From Gigaspora rosea (lineage: Eukaryota; Glomeromycota; Glomeromycetes; Diversisporales; Gigasporaceae): a stretch of DNA of 64,000 nucleotides. Positions 44,047 to 55,811 of this stretch are shown piece by piece. Location: NCBI GenBank assembly GCA_003550325.1, contig QKWP01000348.1, positions 198,019 to 262,018 of the forward strand, written 5' to 3'. Numbering within the stretch: position 1 is the first letter of the stretch; each line of letters opens with the position of its first letter. The position numbers and the translations under genes were made by a program. The notes beneath the pieces were generated by a model. The model saw only the letters and a program-made list of their open reading frames with translations, was not told the origin of the DNA and searched no databases.

Positions 44047-44582
44047 ATCGGAGATGATGCTGAAATTGGATGATGCTAAAATCTATGTGATCTCCGTATA
44101 CAACGGGTTTTCTAAAATTTCTGAAAATTGTGTAAACAATCGATCTACACTATGTCAAATGCTATAACAGTATAGCCAGTTGGGTTAATTCAATTTATGC
44201 CTATATGTTGCATAAATTGCATTCTTGATATCTATATACAGAAGACCTTTTAACTGTATCAAAAAGATAACCCTAACCTAACATTAACCCTAACTACAAA
44301 CTATACTAGTTTAACTAAATTTTTTTTTGTAATAGTTTTATAGATGCTTTTTGCTTCGTAGTTAGAGTTAGCGTTAGGGTCGCCTTTTTGATACAGTTAG
44401 AAGGTCTTCTGTATATAGGTATAAAAATGCGATTTATGCAGCATATAGGCATACCGACCGGTTATAGCATTCGGATTGTAGGTAGATCAATTGTTTATAC
44501 GATTTTTGGAAATTGTAGAAGATCTGATAATACATAGATCACGTGGATTTCAGCATCATCTGATTTTAGCATCATCCCCGAC
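44047..44582. mobile_element. ~535-bp palindromic element with telomere-like loop, copy 1
   Basis: TCGGAGATGATGCTGAAAT at the left and complement GTCGGGGATGATGCTAAAAT at the right; arms of roughly 200 bases (GATACAGTTAGAAGGTCTTC, CATATAGGCATA). The loop region has AACCCTAACCTAACATTAAC and the opposite TTAGCGTTAGGG. A-rich flanks suggest a 7-8 bp target duplication but are too simple to prove it. A second copy is at 45686-46193. Confidence 0.75.
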
Positions 44583-44629
44583 AAAAAAATATAAAATTTG
44601 ATATTAAATTGTGAAAATTTTAAAAAATT

Positions 44630-44950
44630 TTGAAAATATGTAAATATTGTAAAATATTGTGAAAAACTACAGATTTACATAATAATATGTGAAATATTAC
44701 CTTCTGCAACCTGAAATGAAATAATTAGATAGAGGCTTGCATTGTTTTATTTGGTCTATTTTTCAAAATTTTGCAATATATTTCACAATATTTCACAATA
44801 TTTCAAAATATATTTCACAATATTTCACAATATTTCAAAATATTTCAAAAAAATCTTTAAAATCTTTTGAAAGATTGCGATTTTTCAAAATATTTCACAT
44901 TTATTGCAATTCTTTTGAAAGATTTTAGCATGCAATTTTTTTTAAAAGAT
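44630..44950. repeat. AATATTTCAAAATATTTC array
   Basis: Dense array of CACAATATTTCAAAATATTTC and CTTTTGAAAGATT words, of the same family as 2880-3055. The 63-codon ORF at 44737 is repeat-encoded. Confidence 0.6.
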
Positions 44951-45318
44951 TTCATATATATAATTTGCAAATCCATATACAAAAACAAAAAATAAATTTT
45001 TATAAAACAAAAAATAAATTTTAATTAATTTAGAATTAGAGTAAGACTTAAAATTTTATCTGGGTATTAGTATATACAAAATTTCAGAAATTTGTTTTAT
45101 TAAAGCCCAAAGATGGTTTTATAAGCAAATTTTTAATATTTTTTTAAAAAAATGAAATTTTATGTTACATCTGATCTTAACTTTAATTTGCTATTCTAAT
45201 AGTTTTGTGTAATATAGTATAAACACTATAGGTGCATTTTAGTAAAACTCTTACAATTTGTATATAATAATATATATAAATATATATATAGATATATTTT
45301 ATTAGGTTTATGTAATTT

Positions 45319-45628
45319 AGCGCATATGCGTTGTAATGCACCCATCTGATCAACCAATCAGATCGTAGGATCAGGTGTAATGTGAAATCGAGAAAAAATA
45401 GCGATCTTTTAAAAAATCGTCTGTGGCTCATAATTTTGCTTATGAAACCACTCTTCATACTCTAACAAAAAAAATTCCTTGCAAAATTTTACTATAAAAC
45501 CCCTTTTCTCGCCTACACACTATTCTAACCTCACCCTAACCCTAACTAACAAAAAAAAGGGTTATTTTGGTTGTTTTGATTTTACGTTTCACCAAATCAT
45601 ATAAGGTGCGCTACAGCACACATGCGCA
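45319..45628. mobile_element. Fold-back MITE with GCGCAT ends, ~310 bp
   Basis: AGCGCATATGCGTTGTAATG and complement TTTGCGCATGTGTGCTGTAG; arms continue GCACCCATCTGATC / GCACCTTATATGATT. The interior holds CTCACCCTAACCCTAACTAA. Target duplication unclear. It covers most of a spurious 91-codon minus-strand ORF. Confidence 0.6.
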
Positions 45629-45685
45629 AAAATATTAAATTCATTTTATTATATGTATATTTATTGATATATAGTATTATATATT

Positions 45686-46193
45686 GTCGGGAATGATGCT
45701 GAAATCCATGTGATCTCCGTATGCAACAGATTTTTTAAAATTTCTGACAATCATGTAAACAATTGATCTACACTACATAATCAAAACAATCGAATGCTAT
45801 AACAGTATAGCCAGTCGGGTTAATTCAATATATGTCTATATACTATATAAATCGCATTCTTGATATCTATATATAGAAGACCTTCTAACTGTATCCACGA
45901 ACTATACTAGATTTAAATATTTTTTGTTAGTAGTTTTATAGACGCTTTTTGCTTCGTGGTTAGAGTTAGGGTTAGGGTCGCCTTTTTGATACAGTTAGAA
46001 GGTCTTCTGTATATAGGTATCAAGAATGCGATTTATGCAGCATATAGGCATACCGACCAGTTATAGCGTTCGGATTGTTTTGATTACATAGATAGATCGA
46101 TTGTTTACATGATTTTTCAGAAATTGTAGAAGATCTGATGATACGTAGATCACGTGGATTTCAGTATCATCTAATTTTAGCATCATCCCCAAC
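45686..46193. mobile_element. ~508-bp palindromic element with telomere-like loop, copy 2
   Basis: GTCGGGAATGATGCTGAAAT / complement GTTGGGGATGATGCTAAAAT, flanked by ATATATT on both sides. The interior agrees with copy 1 (GATACAGTTAGAAGGTCTTC, GTTAGAGTTAGGGTTAGGGT). One arm has lost its CCTAAC run, so the telomere-like tract remains on one side only. Confidence 0.78.
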
Positions 46194-46209
46194 ATATATT
46201 AGCTGTATT

Positions 46210-46946
46210 ATATGGTCTGATTACTGGAATTGATAATAATCTTTGATCTACTGGTCCATTTTGAATGATTTAACTACCAAAATACTTGTCTCATTGAGAT
46301 GATTCTAACAAGCCCAAAATCATTAAAATCCAATTACAGGATCCCAAGTTAGTTCAACTTTTATAGTAATTTGTAGAATTACTAAATAAATTTGTTTAAT
46401 ATTTAATAACTTCTGATCTATAAGCCCTTTTTAAATTATTTCACTACCAAAATGTTTGTCTCAGTAAGATGATCCCAAAATCATCCCAAAATCATTAAAT
46501 CCAATTACAGGATCTCAAGATCATTAAGGATCAGTATTATGTAGACAATCACTTAATGAATTGGTTTTTATATATAAAAGCCAATTCATTGAGTAATTGT
46601 CTACATAATACTAATCCTTAACGATCTTGAGATCTTGTGATTGGATTTTAATGATTTTGGGCTTGTTAGAATTGTCTTATTAAGATGAACATTCTGGTAG
46701 TAAAATTATTCAAAGATGGGCTAATGGATCAGAAGTTATTCAATGTTAAACAAATTTATTTAGTAATTCTAAAAATTACTATTAAAATTACACAAAAGGT
46801 GAACTAAATTGGGATCTTGTGATTGGATTTTAACGATTTTGGGCTTGTTATAATCGTCTCATTGAGACAAGCATTTTGGTAGTTAACTCATTCAAAATGG
46901 ACCAGTGGATCAAAGATTGTTATCAATTTCAGAAATCAGACCATAT
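46210..46946. mobile_element. Palindromic element built from the GATCCACTGG module
   Basis: Ends ATATGGTCTGATTACTGGAA and complement ATATGGTCTGATTTCTGAAA. The arms contain two direct ~120-bp modules on each side (TTTGATCTACTGGTCCATTTT…ACCAAAAT…GAGATGATTCTAACAAGCCC…ACAGGATC), mirrored about 46570. Non-coding. Confidence 0.7.
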
Positions 46947-47149
46947 GTATAAATATGCATGAAACAATACATAGGGCATATAAATTGCATATTAGAATGT
47001 GTACCATTGCACAAAATCTGTGCCTTATTACATGCTATAAATGTATTTTCTTATATATTGTTTTGTATAAATTTACATGCAGGTTCATATAATTCTATAT
47101 CCAAATTTTTTTATATATTAATGTATCATTTTATGTAGCAAATTGTTAA

Positions 47150-47560
47150 AGAGTAAATCTAGATCCAGAACTAAAAAAAGATCAAAAGACCACAATTATA
47201 ATAACTACTCTGAATATGATCTATTCAGAAGCTGTTACTAGTTATATAACAGATACAAAAACAATAAAGATTACTAATTTTCTAACTAATCTCAATTTTA
47301 TTTCTCTATTCTCATGATATTTATACTCTTAATACTATCAATAATTACATATATAAACAATTTGAAACTTTCTTGGTTAATAAATCTATCCAAACTGCTA
47401 TTTAGCTAAAGAACCAAAAACTAACCAAACACAGACTCCCATCTATGACACTTCTGTTAAATATAATATTAAACTTCAAAAAAAGCTCTATCAGACTGTA
47501 ATTAATAGTGGAGTTAATAACTTAAATTTGGTTTTTTGTAGTTTAATACCTTTAACAATC
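47150..47560 (+). pseudogene. Possible retroelement protein fragment
   Basis: A frame over 47150-47290 reads VNLDPELKKDQKTTIITT then MIYSEAVTSYITDTKTIKI; after stops a stretch near 47425 reads PIYDTSVKYNIKLQKKLYQT. The composition is protein-like and the context is transposon-rich, but no family motif was secured and stops are frequent. Confidence 0.3.
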
Positions 47561-47817
47561 AAGTAATATTTTTTCTAGAATATTGTTTATAATAAAAATT
47601 ATAAAAAAATAAATGCTCCTATCAAAATTTTATTATATTTTTAGGTTTTTTTAAGATTTGAATACAAAAATTTTTAACACAAATTTACATGTTAGTATTA
47701 GTACTTAGAGTTAGTATTAGAGTGTATGAAGGTCTTTAGAATGCAATACATTTTAATTTAAAACAGCTTGTACTAATTAATTAGCCAGTTTTTGGAATAA
47801 TATATATATAGATATAA

Positions 47818-48552
47818 GGGAGCTTCCAGAAATTACGTAATTTTTTGTTACTAATAAATTTCAAAATTTTACCCCACCCACCCACACCTGATACCCTATT
47901 AGCCAATCAAATTTTATATTTTTTAAAAATTATTTATATGTACAATTTTTTGAATTTATAATAACTTTTGATCCACTGGTCCATTTTGTATTATTTAACT
48001 ACCAAAATGCTCATCTCAACGAGATGATTCTAACAAGCCTAAAATCGTTAAAATCTAATCACAGGATCCCAAGATCATTCAACTTTTGTATAATTTTAAT
48101 AGTGATTTTTTAGAATCACTAAGTAAATTTCTTTAACATTGAATAACTTTTGATCCACTAGTCTGTTTTGGATAATTTAACTACCAAAATGTTTGTCTCA
48201 GTGAGATGAACATTTGGTAGTTAAACCATTCAAAATGGACCAGTGGATCAAAAGTTATTCAATGTTAAATAAATTTACTTAGTGATTCTAAAAAATCACT
48301 ATACACAAAAGTTGAATGATCTTGGGATCCTGTGATTAGATTTTAACGATTTTGGGCTTGTTAGAATTGTCTCATCGAGATGAGCATTTTGGTAGTTAAA
48401 CCATCTAAATTGGCACAGTAGATCAAAGTTATTAATAAATTTATAATTTTATACTTTTGGCCAGAATTATAAAATTTTGACCAGAATTATAACCTGATAT
48501 TTTGGCGACCCCACCCACCCACCCAAAAATTACGTAATTTCTGGAAGCTCCC
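47818..48552. mobile_element. Harbinger-like MITE, 735 bp
   Basis: Inverted ends of about 28 bp, starting GGGAGCTTCCAGAAATTACG at 47818, mirrored at 48552, with TAA on both sides (47815-47817, 48553-48555). Next to the ends are CCCACCCACCCACACC-type stretches. The interior holds four copies of the ~120-bp CACTGG/CAAGCCC module arranged as a palindrome. Same group as 3529-3906 and 15389-18151. Confidence 0.85.
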
Positions 48553-48903
48553 TAAAACACTAAGTTAGTTAACTAATTAACTTAAAATTAAATTTTACAA
48601 ATATAAAGAACAAGAAATAAAGAAATTTTAGCTTAAAAACTAGATTAAATTTTTTTTAAATTTGCACTTATTCAAAATATAACTTTGTCAAAACCAAATA
48701 TTTACTAATTTTAAAATAAAAATTATATGTAAAATTATGCTCTAAACAACTTTACTTAGTAGCAAAATATAGGTTATCTTACAAAAACAAGTTAGCTATA
48801 TACTAAGTTAAAAATTTTTGGGTTGTAATATAAACTTTTTTTTATTTAGATAACCTGTTTTAGGCTTCTAAATAAACTTGTTCCACATGTAATTTTACTA
48901 GTA

Positions 48904-49064
48904 CAATCAGCCCTCTCGAACTGGTATGCATGATGGACTGGTTTAGTATCAGAAATAGCTGGTTATCGGTTATTACTTATAGAATGGGTGTCTGATGGAT
49001 TGATTTTTAACTGATATTGGCAGGTTATCAGTTTTGACAGGATCAGTTCTGAGAGGGCCAACTG
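48904..49064. mobile_element. Mariner-type MITE, 161 bp
   Basis: CAATCAGCCCTCTCGAACTG and complement CAGTTGGCCCTCTCAGAACT, TA at 48902-48903 and 49065-49066. The mirrored arm of the host fold-back (around 49210-49225) lacks it, giving the empty site. Confidence 0.88.
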
Positions 49065-49285
49065 TATTAAAATCAAAATGCATTTTCTTGAACCTTTTAC
49101 TAAGTGAAAAATGGGGATAAAAATTTTTTTAAAAATAAAAAAATTTTTTTCTAACTTTAACCCTATTTTTTACTTAGTAAAAGATTCAAGAAAATGCATT
49201 TTGGCCTTGATATGAGTAAAATTACATGCAAACAAGTTTACTTAGAAGCCCAAAACAGGTTATCTAAATAAAAAAGAGTTTATAT

Positions 49286-49859
49286 TGTTATAGAATGAGT
49301 TTCACTATTATTTTCTTTAATGTATTTTCTAGTATTATTTTAATTATATTTTATTGGATTATTTTATTATCGTATTTTATTATATTATTTTGTATTATTG
49401 ATTATAAATAGCTTAGTTAGAAGTACGAGTAACATGGTTAACCATTTCTACTATTTTTACTATTTCTATCATTTCTACCATTTCTACCATTTCTACTATT
49501 TCTACTATTTCTACCATTTCGTACTATTGTAACTACTAGCTGTAAAAAGATATATAAACCCTAGCTTTTATCCTTCCTTAACTTTAGGATTTGTTCCCTG
49601 CAATTCTTTAGTTATAGGAATTCTTTAGGCACAGAAACCTATAGATAGTCTTGTAGCAAAGTCTTGTAATGTACTTAAATAAAATATATCTTTGCCCAAC
49701 TAAATACACTCCTGTTCTTTGAGTAAAATATATCGAACTGCCACAGTGAGGAAACATTCCATTCCACACCGCTTCATATCTTCTCTGACCCTACAAGATC
49801 CCTGTTGCCGTGTGCTATGTTACTAGTGGTATATTAAGAAGGCTATACCGCTTGTAACA
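49286..49859 (+). mobile_element. Solo LTR, ~574 bp
   Basis: Starts TGTTATAGAATGAG and ends CTTGTAACA (TGTTA…TAACA), with ATAT on both sides (49282-49285; 49860-49863). The opposite arm of the host palindrome (near 48835) shows the uninterrupted sequence. The features fit a promoter and 3'-end unit: TATATAAACC at 49551 as TATA box and AATAAA at 49678-49683 as poly(A) signal. A TTTCTACCA microsatellite lies at 49440-49520. No second LTR or internal region is in the window, so it is probably the product of LTR-LTR recombination. Orientation rests on the TATA and poly(A) order. Confidence 0.8.
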
Positions 49860-50216
49860 ATATTACAAACCAAAATTTTTTAACTTTAGTATATAACTAA
49901 CTTGTTTTTTGTCAAAATAAACTATATTTTGCTACTAAATAAAGTTGTTCAAAACATAAATTTACATATAATTTCTGTTTTAAAATTTGTAAATATTTGT
50001 TTTTGACAAATTTACATTTTGAAATGTACAAAATTAAAAAAATTTTAATCCAGTTTTTAAATTAAATTTTTTCTTTATTTCTTGTTCTATATGTCTGTAA
50101 AATTTAATTTTAAATTAATTAGTTAAGCTAATTTAGATCTTTAGCTTAAAGTTTATAGTAAATTCATATGTTGTTTTTATAAATTTTTATTATAGACAGC
50201 ATTTTGATTAAATTTA

Positions 50217-50510
50217 AGTGGAAATTGACTATGACTATTAATGAAGCAATGACGTGTTATTTGAGAAACTTCGGGAAAATGCAATGCTTATCCAGAAAGA
50301 AGATGTACAAGAGACTAGTTATGTTGATAAAGAGAAACCTCAGAAGAGCATGCTCATTAAGTAGAAAAGGTTAGAAAAGAATGCAACGACTTCGTAGAAA
50401 AAGTTCATGAACAAATAAATTTAGATGACAGCCAAGCTGAATAGCTCCAATTGTAAATCAAATGATGAAAATAAAATTGAAGAATTAAAAGAAATGATAC
50501 AGTAAAAATA
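50217..50510 (+). pseudogene. Broken charged, helical reading frame
   Basis: Overlapping frames read MTINEAMTCYLRNFGK, NDVLFEKLRENAMLIQKEDV, then KVRKECNDFVEKVHEQINLD with intervening stops. The Lys/Glu-rich heptad-like texture suggests a former coiled-coil protein. I recognise no family. Confidence 0.35.
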
Positions 50511-51870
50511 TATTAAAACCAAATTAAACCAAAAAATCCAACAGAAAAATAATCAGGATATTTGGGCTCCGGACCTTAACGGTTCCCGTTTCCTAGTAAA
50601 TTAGGGTAAAGTAAGATCGGTTAGATCAAGTAGCAATAATAGTTTTTAAGGTCACAGATACAATTGCAAATAAATACGCTACGTAAGCAAGTATTTAACT
50701 TCAGCCAATCAAAATTCTTGCCAATCGCTTTTCAGATTACTGTGATCAGCGATTTTCATACATCATACATCAGAAATCTAGAAAAAAAGCAAATCTAATC
50801 TGTGATTGGTTAGAAATAATTTTTAGCAATCATGTATTTGCATTTTTTTCTAGATTTCTGATTTCCGTGTGATGCACGAAATTTGTTGATAACAGAATTT
50901 GAAAAGCGCTTTAATAACCGTTTACATAAATTTCACAAACTGTTGGCTATTATATATTTTAATTTGGAATTCAAATCCATAATCACCAATTTCAATGTAA
51001 TGCTCCCATTCACATAAAGTTGTCTTAACTTAGTAAGCTCTCAAAAAAAAAAAGAAAGTCAAGATTGTAACTTAAACATCCTTAATTGTTAAAATATTTA
51101 ATTAGAATAGTTCTGGTAGATTTGGCGACACAAACTCTAACCTTATTAAAATATGATCTTACTAGCGTATTTTCAATTTCAGGTAGCACCTCCAAAAATT
51201 ATTCCTCTATGTAATATTTGTCAAATAAATTTGTCGAAAAGTAAAAAAGTTGCAAGTAAAACAATACTAATAAAGCTGAGTTAGAACAATATAGCGCTTA
51301 ATTATAAAATTTAACAACGAACACTTTTGATTAAAATGTAGAGGGTGATATTCTGAGTAAAATTTAGAGCCACCATCCTTTTTTGTAAAAACAGCGTTCA
51401 TTTTGATTTTTAAGTAATGCTTGATTTTGAAAATTTGATCGGTCAAAATTTCAACTTTAATACGATGTTTACTATCAATCAGATGGTAAACAGGTATTTA
51501 AAACCAAGTTAGAAATGCGTTAAGACTGTAAGAACAAAAGGAAATCGTCGACAAATTCATTGGTTAGATTGTGATTTATAAAAACTTACTTTGTGTTGTG
51601 TACGTATGTTTAACATAACACTACTTTGCATCACATAATCGATTAAATGCGAAATTTTATGTAAACGTTTAAGAGCATCAAAATCGTGAAAAGTATGATT
51701 AATGTAAGTTGAATCGCGGATTAATTATCAACGCACAAGGAATACAATTTTCTGATTTTATATTTTTTGATCTTTAATTCGCAAAATAAAAAAATGAATT
51801 CACATTCTTTCATGCAAAAATAGTGAATTCTACAACAAAAAAAAAAAAAAAACTTTGTTGAAACATCATA
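50510..51870. other. No supported gene
   Basis: 50690-50900 folds on itself (GATTGGTTAGAAATAATTTTT and CAGCCAATCAAAATTCTTG areas; AGAAATCTAGAAAAAAAGCA and its mirror), a probable worn fold-back element. 51000-51870 is less AT-rich, with CGTCGACAAATTC-type words; it may be the 5' part of the broken gene that follows, but no frame can be defended. Confidence 0.35.
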
Positions 51871-52150
51871 TTGAGATCTCTGCTAATAATTTAGATCATG
51901 CTAGCCAGATATTTCAGATATTCGATATCGAAGATACCATAAATTCTGCAGTGACTCTTCTAGACGTCGAATCTTATACGAATGATATTTTCTAATGATA
52001 CGATGCACAATAGACGAATTGGTTATTAAAAATGTTATAATAAAACCATTTGATGAATTTATTAATAAAGTAAAAAAGCTCTAAAATGCCACAATCCTTA
52101 CTATGAATTAGTGGATGTATTTAATAATTATGGTATCGTTTGCCAAAAAA

Positions 52151-52424
52151 GGGGATCCGTTAAAGCCAGGTACTATCACGTGACTGACAGCCAATCAAAT
52201 TGTAAATTTTGATAGCCCGACGAGACAAAAACAAAGAAAAAAAGTGAAAAACACCAAAAATACAAGAAACGAGTGTATAAACCTGGCTCAAAGCATTAAT
52301 AAAAAATGTCGGGAAGGCAATTTTACCTATAAGACAACCCTAACCCTAACCCCTAACTAACCCTTATCCTAATTTTAATTAAATAATAAAAAACATATAA
52401 AGGTACCTGGCTTTAACGGTCCCC
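52151..52424. mobile_element. hAT-type MITE, copy B of three
   Basis: CCAAAAAA lies on both sides (52143-52150; 52424-52431, sharing one base with the end). Inverted ends GGGGATCCGTTAAAGCCAGG / complement GGGGACCGTTAAAGCCAGGT. The interior carries the clean telomere-like CCCTAACCCTAACCCCTAAC at about 52343. It interrupts the broken gene after GIVCQK. Confidence 0.87.
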
Positions 52425-53623
52425 CAAAAAAGGTAACTCTTTGCCATAACATATAACTTATGGATTTATTTAACTGTAGATAAATCTTTAACAAAACTAA
52501 GTGATAAAAATAATGTTCCAGTATGGATATCTCATAATGATTTTTCGGAAAATAAATTTGAGTTCCTATCAACTTATTTCATACCAATTACTGAATTAAT
52601 AACGAATTGATTATGAGAATAAAATCAAAGTGTGGATTAAATTTGTTTGGAGTGTGATCGTGATTCATTGCAAGTTATTGGCTGCAAATACTTATATCCA
52701 TTGTATTAAATTTTTGACTTATCTTTTTGACAAGAAGTTGAATCTGTTCCTGAGCTTAGTAGACCAACCGAATCTAATATTGGTAAAATATGAGTCTATT
52801 AATATAAATAAAATAAAAGAAAGAGTTCTTATGGCAGGAATAGTACCAATTAAGAACATTTCTATTCGTATATTGTAAATTTTCCTTTTTTTTTTTAATC
52901 CAATAACTATCAAATTTTTGGAAAATTTATTATACGAGATGGTGAACCAATTGATGAAATGACAACAAATTCGATTTTATGGGTTCTTAGATTCATGGAA
53001 ATTAGTAAGAGTTTTTTTTTTTGTATGATCCATTACTACGTATTTTCAACTTAAATAATGATAATTTTTTATTTAAGTGAGCTCACTAATGAGAATCAAA
53101 TTAAGTCAATAATAGTAATATTGTATTGGAAATTCCAGTAAATTCACCACACGATTCAGTTATTTGTTGCTTCATTTAAGCATCCACCTTCTCATAATGA
53201 ACCGAAGCTCATAGTTACGATAAAAAGTTATTAACGTCATAGGATTTTATTTATATACAATGTCATGATTATGAATCTTCTGATAATGAAAAAATAATGA
53301 AGATTCGAATTCTTTTGATGGTGAAGTGAATTAAGATTCGAAATCTATTGACAACTAATATGTGAATGAAGATTCGAAAGTGGTTTGACGATAAAGGAGT
53401 GAATGAAGACAGAGAGTCTTCTAATTATTATCGAGAGCGCTTCACATATGACGAAGATAAAGTATTCTAATAATAACTTAAAAACAGTCGATATTGGATT
53501 TGTTCATAAAAACTGTTTTTCTGATAAAGAAGAAAATGTTATAGGTAAAGATTCTAACAGCAATTACGTCGAAATAGACGTCAAAAACAGCTATAATGAA
53601 AATAATGATTTAGTAAATGAATA

Positions 53624-54168
53624 CCGTATAAACTCGAAATAACGCACACTTGCGCGTTATTTCGAATACGCACATGTGCTATTTCGAAATACAGGCCAAA
53701 TAAACACCTTACTTTTAATGAGTATAGCTGGGTAGTAAAAAATAAAAAGTCTCCTGAGCTGGATATTTTATTAAGTAAATATCTTTTCCCACCATAATAA
53801 TTGTCACAGTCTGAACACTTTGTTAGAACGCGAAGGCAGGTTTACCTAATCCTGTAATCAAGTTTTATACCGGACCTCTCTATAACGAACTCTGGAATAA
53901 TGAACTAAAAATTTTTGAATTTAATAGTTCAGAATAAAAATCGTTATATTTCCTTAAGAAAACATAGCAATCTTATATAGCGAACTTTTTTAACAGCCAG
54001 AACCAATATTTTGTTATAGAAAGAGTTGGCTGTTTTTTATTTTTTTATGGTGAGATGCGCATTAATTGGGACACATGCGCGTTAATTTGAAAATGCATAT
54101 CGGTATGCTATTTTTGAAGTTCTGATTCTCAAAATAACACCCACGGACGTTATTTCGAGTTTATACGG
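53624..54168. mobile_element. TA-flanked fold-back element in a reading frame, 545 bp
   Basis: Ends CCGTATAAACTCGAAATAAC are identical inverted repeats of 21 bases, with TA at 53622-53623 and 54169-54170. Near the ends are several CGTTATTTCGAA/ACGCACATG words. Reading from the frame that starts at 53403 straight to 54169, with one TA removed, stays open (…NEY | EGGSDNN…), which confirms the borders. A worn mariner-type MITE (about 53867-54034, CTCTCTATAACGAACTC / GTTATAGAAAGAGTTGG) seems nested inside. Confidence 0.88.
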
Positions 54169-54888
54169 TATGAGGGAGGCTCTGATAATAATGACAATAA
54201 TGGTATTAACATTGTTGATTTTGAATATGAAAACCTAATATGACAAAAGAGGCATCAAAATATTCAATTCAATGATTTTTCTGAAATAATGACCCATCTG
54301 AACAAATAGTCGAGAATTTCACTTAATTAAATCAAGTAAGTAATTATTGATTTATAAAATTTTTTTATTAGACTCATCAACTATTTAATAATAACCCCTA
54401 TTTCATAAAAGAGAAGTCACCCTATACAATCAAGCAACCTTTGAAATATCCATTTGATAATCACTATAAACGTATAGAAGAAGACATAATGGATTTGTAT
54501 AAGATATATATCAATTATAGAAAATTAGATTATATGAAGGATTTAGAAGAATTAAACAATATTGGTCATTTCCACGATGTTTCTAGACTCCAAGGTGTTT
54601 TACTCAATTTCACTATTGGAATGCACTCACTTTACTTAATTGCGATAACACCAAATACGAACACACAATGCAACACACAAATAAAGTTTACGGCTAACCT
54701 TTTCTCTTTTCCTAAAGAACTTTTATTTAAAGCTCTTCTTAAAACTAAACTCTAACTCTCCTTTTTTCTAAAAATCATTGTCTAACAAAATGATCAATCA
54801 TGCAAACGTAAGTGCTACAAATTCACGTGTTACAGAAAATCTATATGACAGTCATCGTTACGTATCTAAATAGAATTGTGTAAATAAA

Positions 54889-55687
54889 GGCATTTCCCAA
54901 TTTTGCCGACACCTATTTCTCCGACACCAATTACACCGACAGCCATTTCACCGACACCCCACAATTCTGACAACCCCATTTCCCGACAATTCATTTCCCC
55001 GACAACTTACTTCCCCGAGTCCTTTTCACCGACATCCCATTTTGCCGACAGCCACTTTCTCGACATCCCATTTTACCGACATCCTATTTCATTTCGTCGA
55101 CAGCTATTTGCGAATTAACTTTCGTTTGTAACTATATATATGTCGTGCGTCAGATTAGACCTGGCCTAAATTAGATTAGGGTTAGGGTAAAATTACGGTA
55201 AAGTTAGGGTTAGTTTAGGCCAGTTGTTGCCGATCATTTAATGCTGGTCTACTGATAGTACGTCGGATTCAATCTGACGCACAACATATATATAAATAGA
55301 TAACAACTGATTATTAATTCATAGAGAAAGCAATAGATCGATTACGCTATATAGCAAATCAAAAATGACATTCTCACAGTCTGTAATAATTTGAATAATT
55401 TCCATCATTTTCTATCACATGAACAAGATGATTAATAATAAAAAATCATTTACGTAATATAATGCTAATCTATTTGTGAAGCTTTATTAATAGCTGTCGG
55501 CGAAATGGGTGTAGGTGAAATAGAATGTCAGTCAAATGGGATGTCGAAAAAGTGGATTCGGGGAAGTAAGCTGTCGGGGAAATGGGTTGTCGGGGAAATG
55601 TGCTGTCGGGGAAGCGGGCTGTCATTGAAATGGCCGTCAGCGAAATTGGTGTCAGATAAGTAGTTTTCAGCGAAGTTTACCGAATCC
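54889..55687. mobile_element. Mutator-like element with CCGACA arrays, copy 1 (799 bp)
   Basis: Exact 9-bp duplication GTAAATAAA (54880-54888; 55688-55696). Termini GGCATTTCCCAATTTTGCCG and complement GGATTCGGTAAACTTCGCTG. Each end holds about a dozen CCGACA words spaced by 8-20 bases, in opposite orientation at the two ends, so they resemble subterminal transposase sites. The centre carries GATTAGGGTTAGGGTAAAAT, a telomere-like tract. Non-coding; ORFs over the array (for example 54903-55118) are repeat-encoded. Confidence 0.92.
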
Positions 55688-55811
55688 GTAAATAAAGGCA
55701 TTTATCAATTATAAAAAATCTGCAGAGATGGGGCATGCTGAATGAACATTTTATGCTGATTATTGCTATCAAATGGATTGAAATTGGAAAAATGATCATA
55801 ATGCAATTGGC

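Larger units (their letters stand above)
48565..50130. repeat. Large fold-back, arms ~270 bp, carrying later insertions
   Basis: 48565-48830 is mirrored by 49860-50130 (AAGAACAAGAAATAAAGAAA and TTTCTTTATTTCTTGTTCTA; AGCAAAATATAGGTTATCT and mirror). An inner pair of arms, 48830-49120 and 49140-49285, shares GCATTTTCTTGAACCTTTTA. Into it went a mariner-type MITE (48904-49064) and a solo LTR (49286-49859). No gene. Confidence 0.75.
51880..54750 (+). pseudogene. Broken host-type gene(s), family not recognised
   Basis: Pieces in changing plus-strand frames: TIDELVIKNVIIKPFDEFIN, NPYYELVDVFNNYGIVCQK (before the MITE at 52151), SLDKSLTKLSDKNNVPVWIS, ENKFEFLSTYFIPITELI (52460-52600), IRDGEPIDEMTTNSILWVLR (52940), then the acidic stretch MKTESLLIIIESASHMTK… from 53403, which reads through the TA-flanked element at 53624-54168 into EGGSDNNDNNGINIVDFEYE, and YPFDNHYKRIEEDIMDLYKI from 54441. 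This looks like one or two genes with introns, lost by stops, shifts and insertions. It lies just upstream of Sel1-repeat remains and may be the N-terminal part of a Sel1/kinase-type protein; that link is inference. Confidence 0.5.

Noticed and set aside
45183..45458. 91-residue minus-strand ORF with a YIYIYIY stretch
   Set aside because: Covers a TATATATA run and part of a fold-back MITE with no protein-like conservation.
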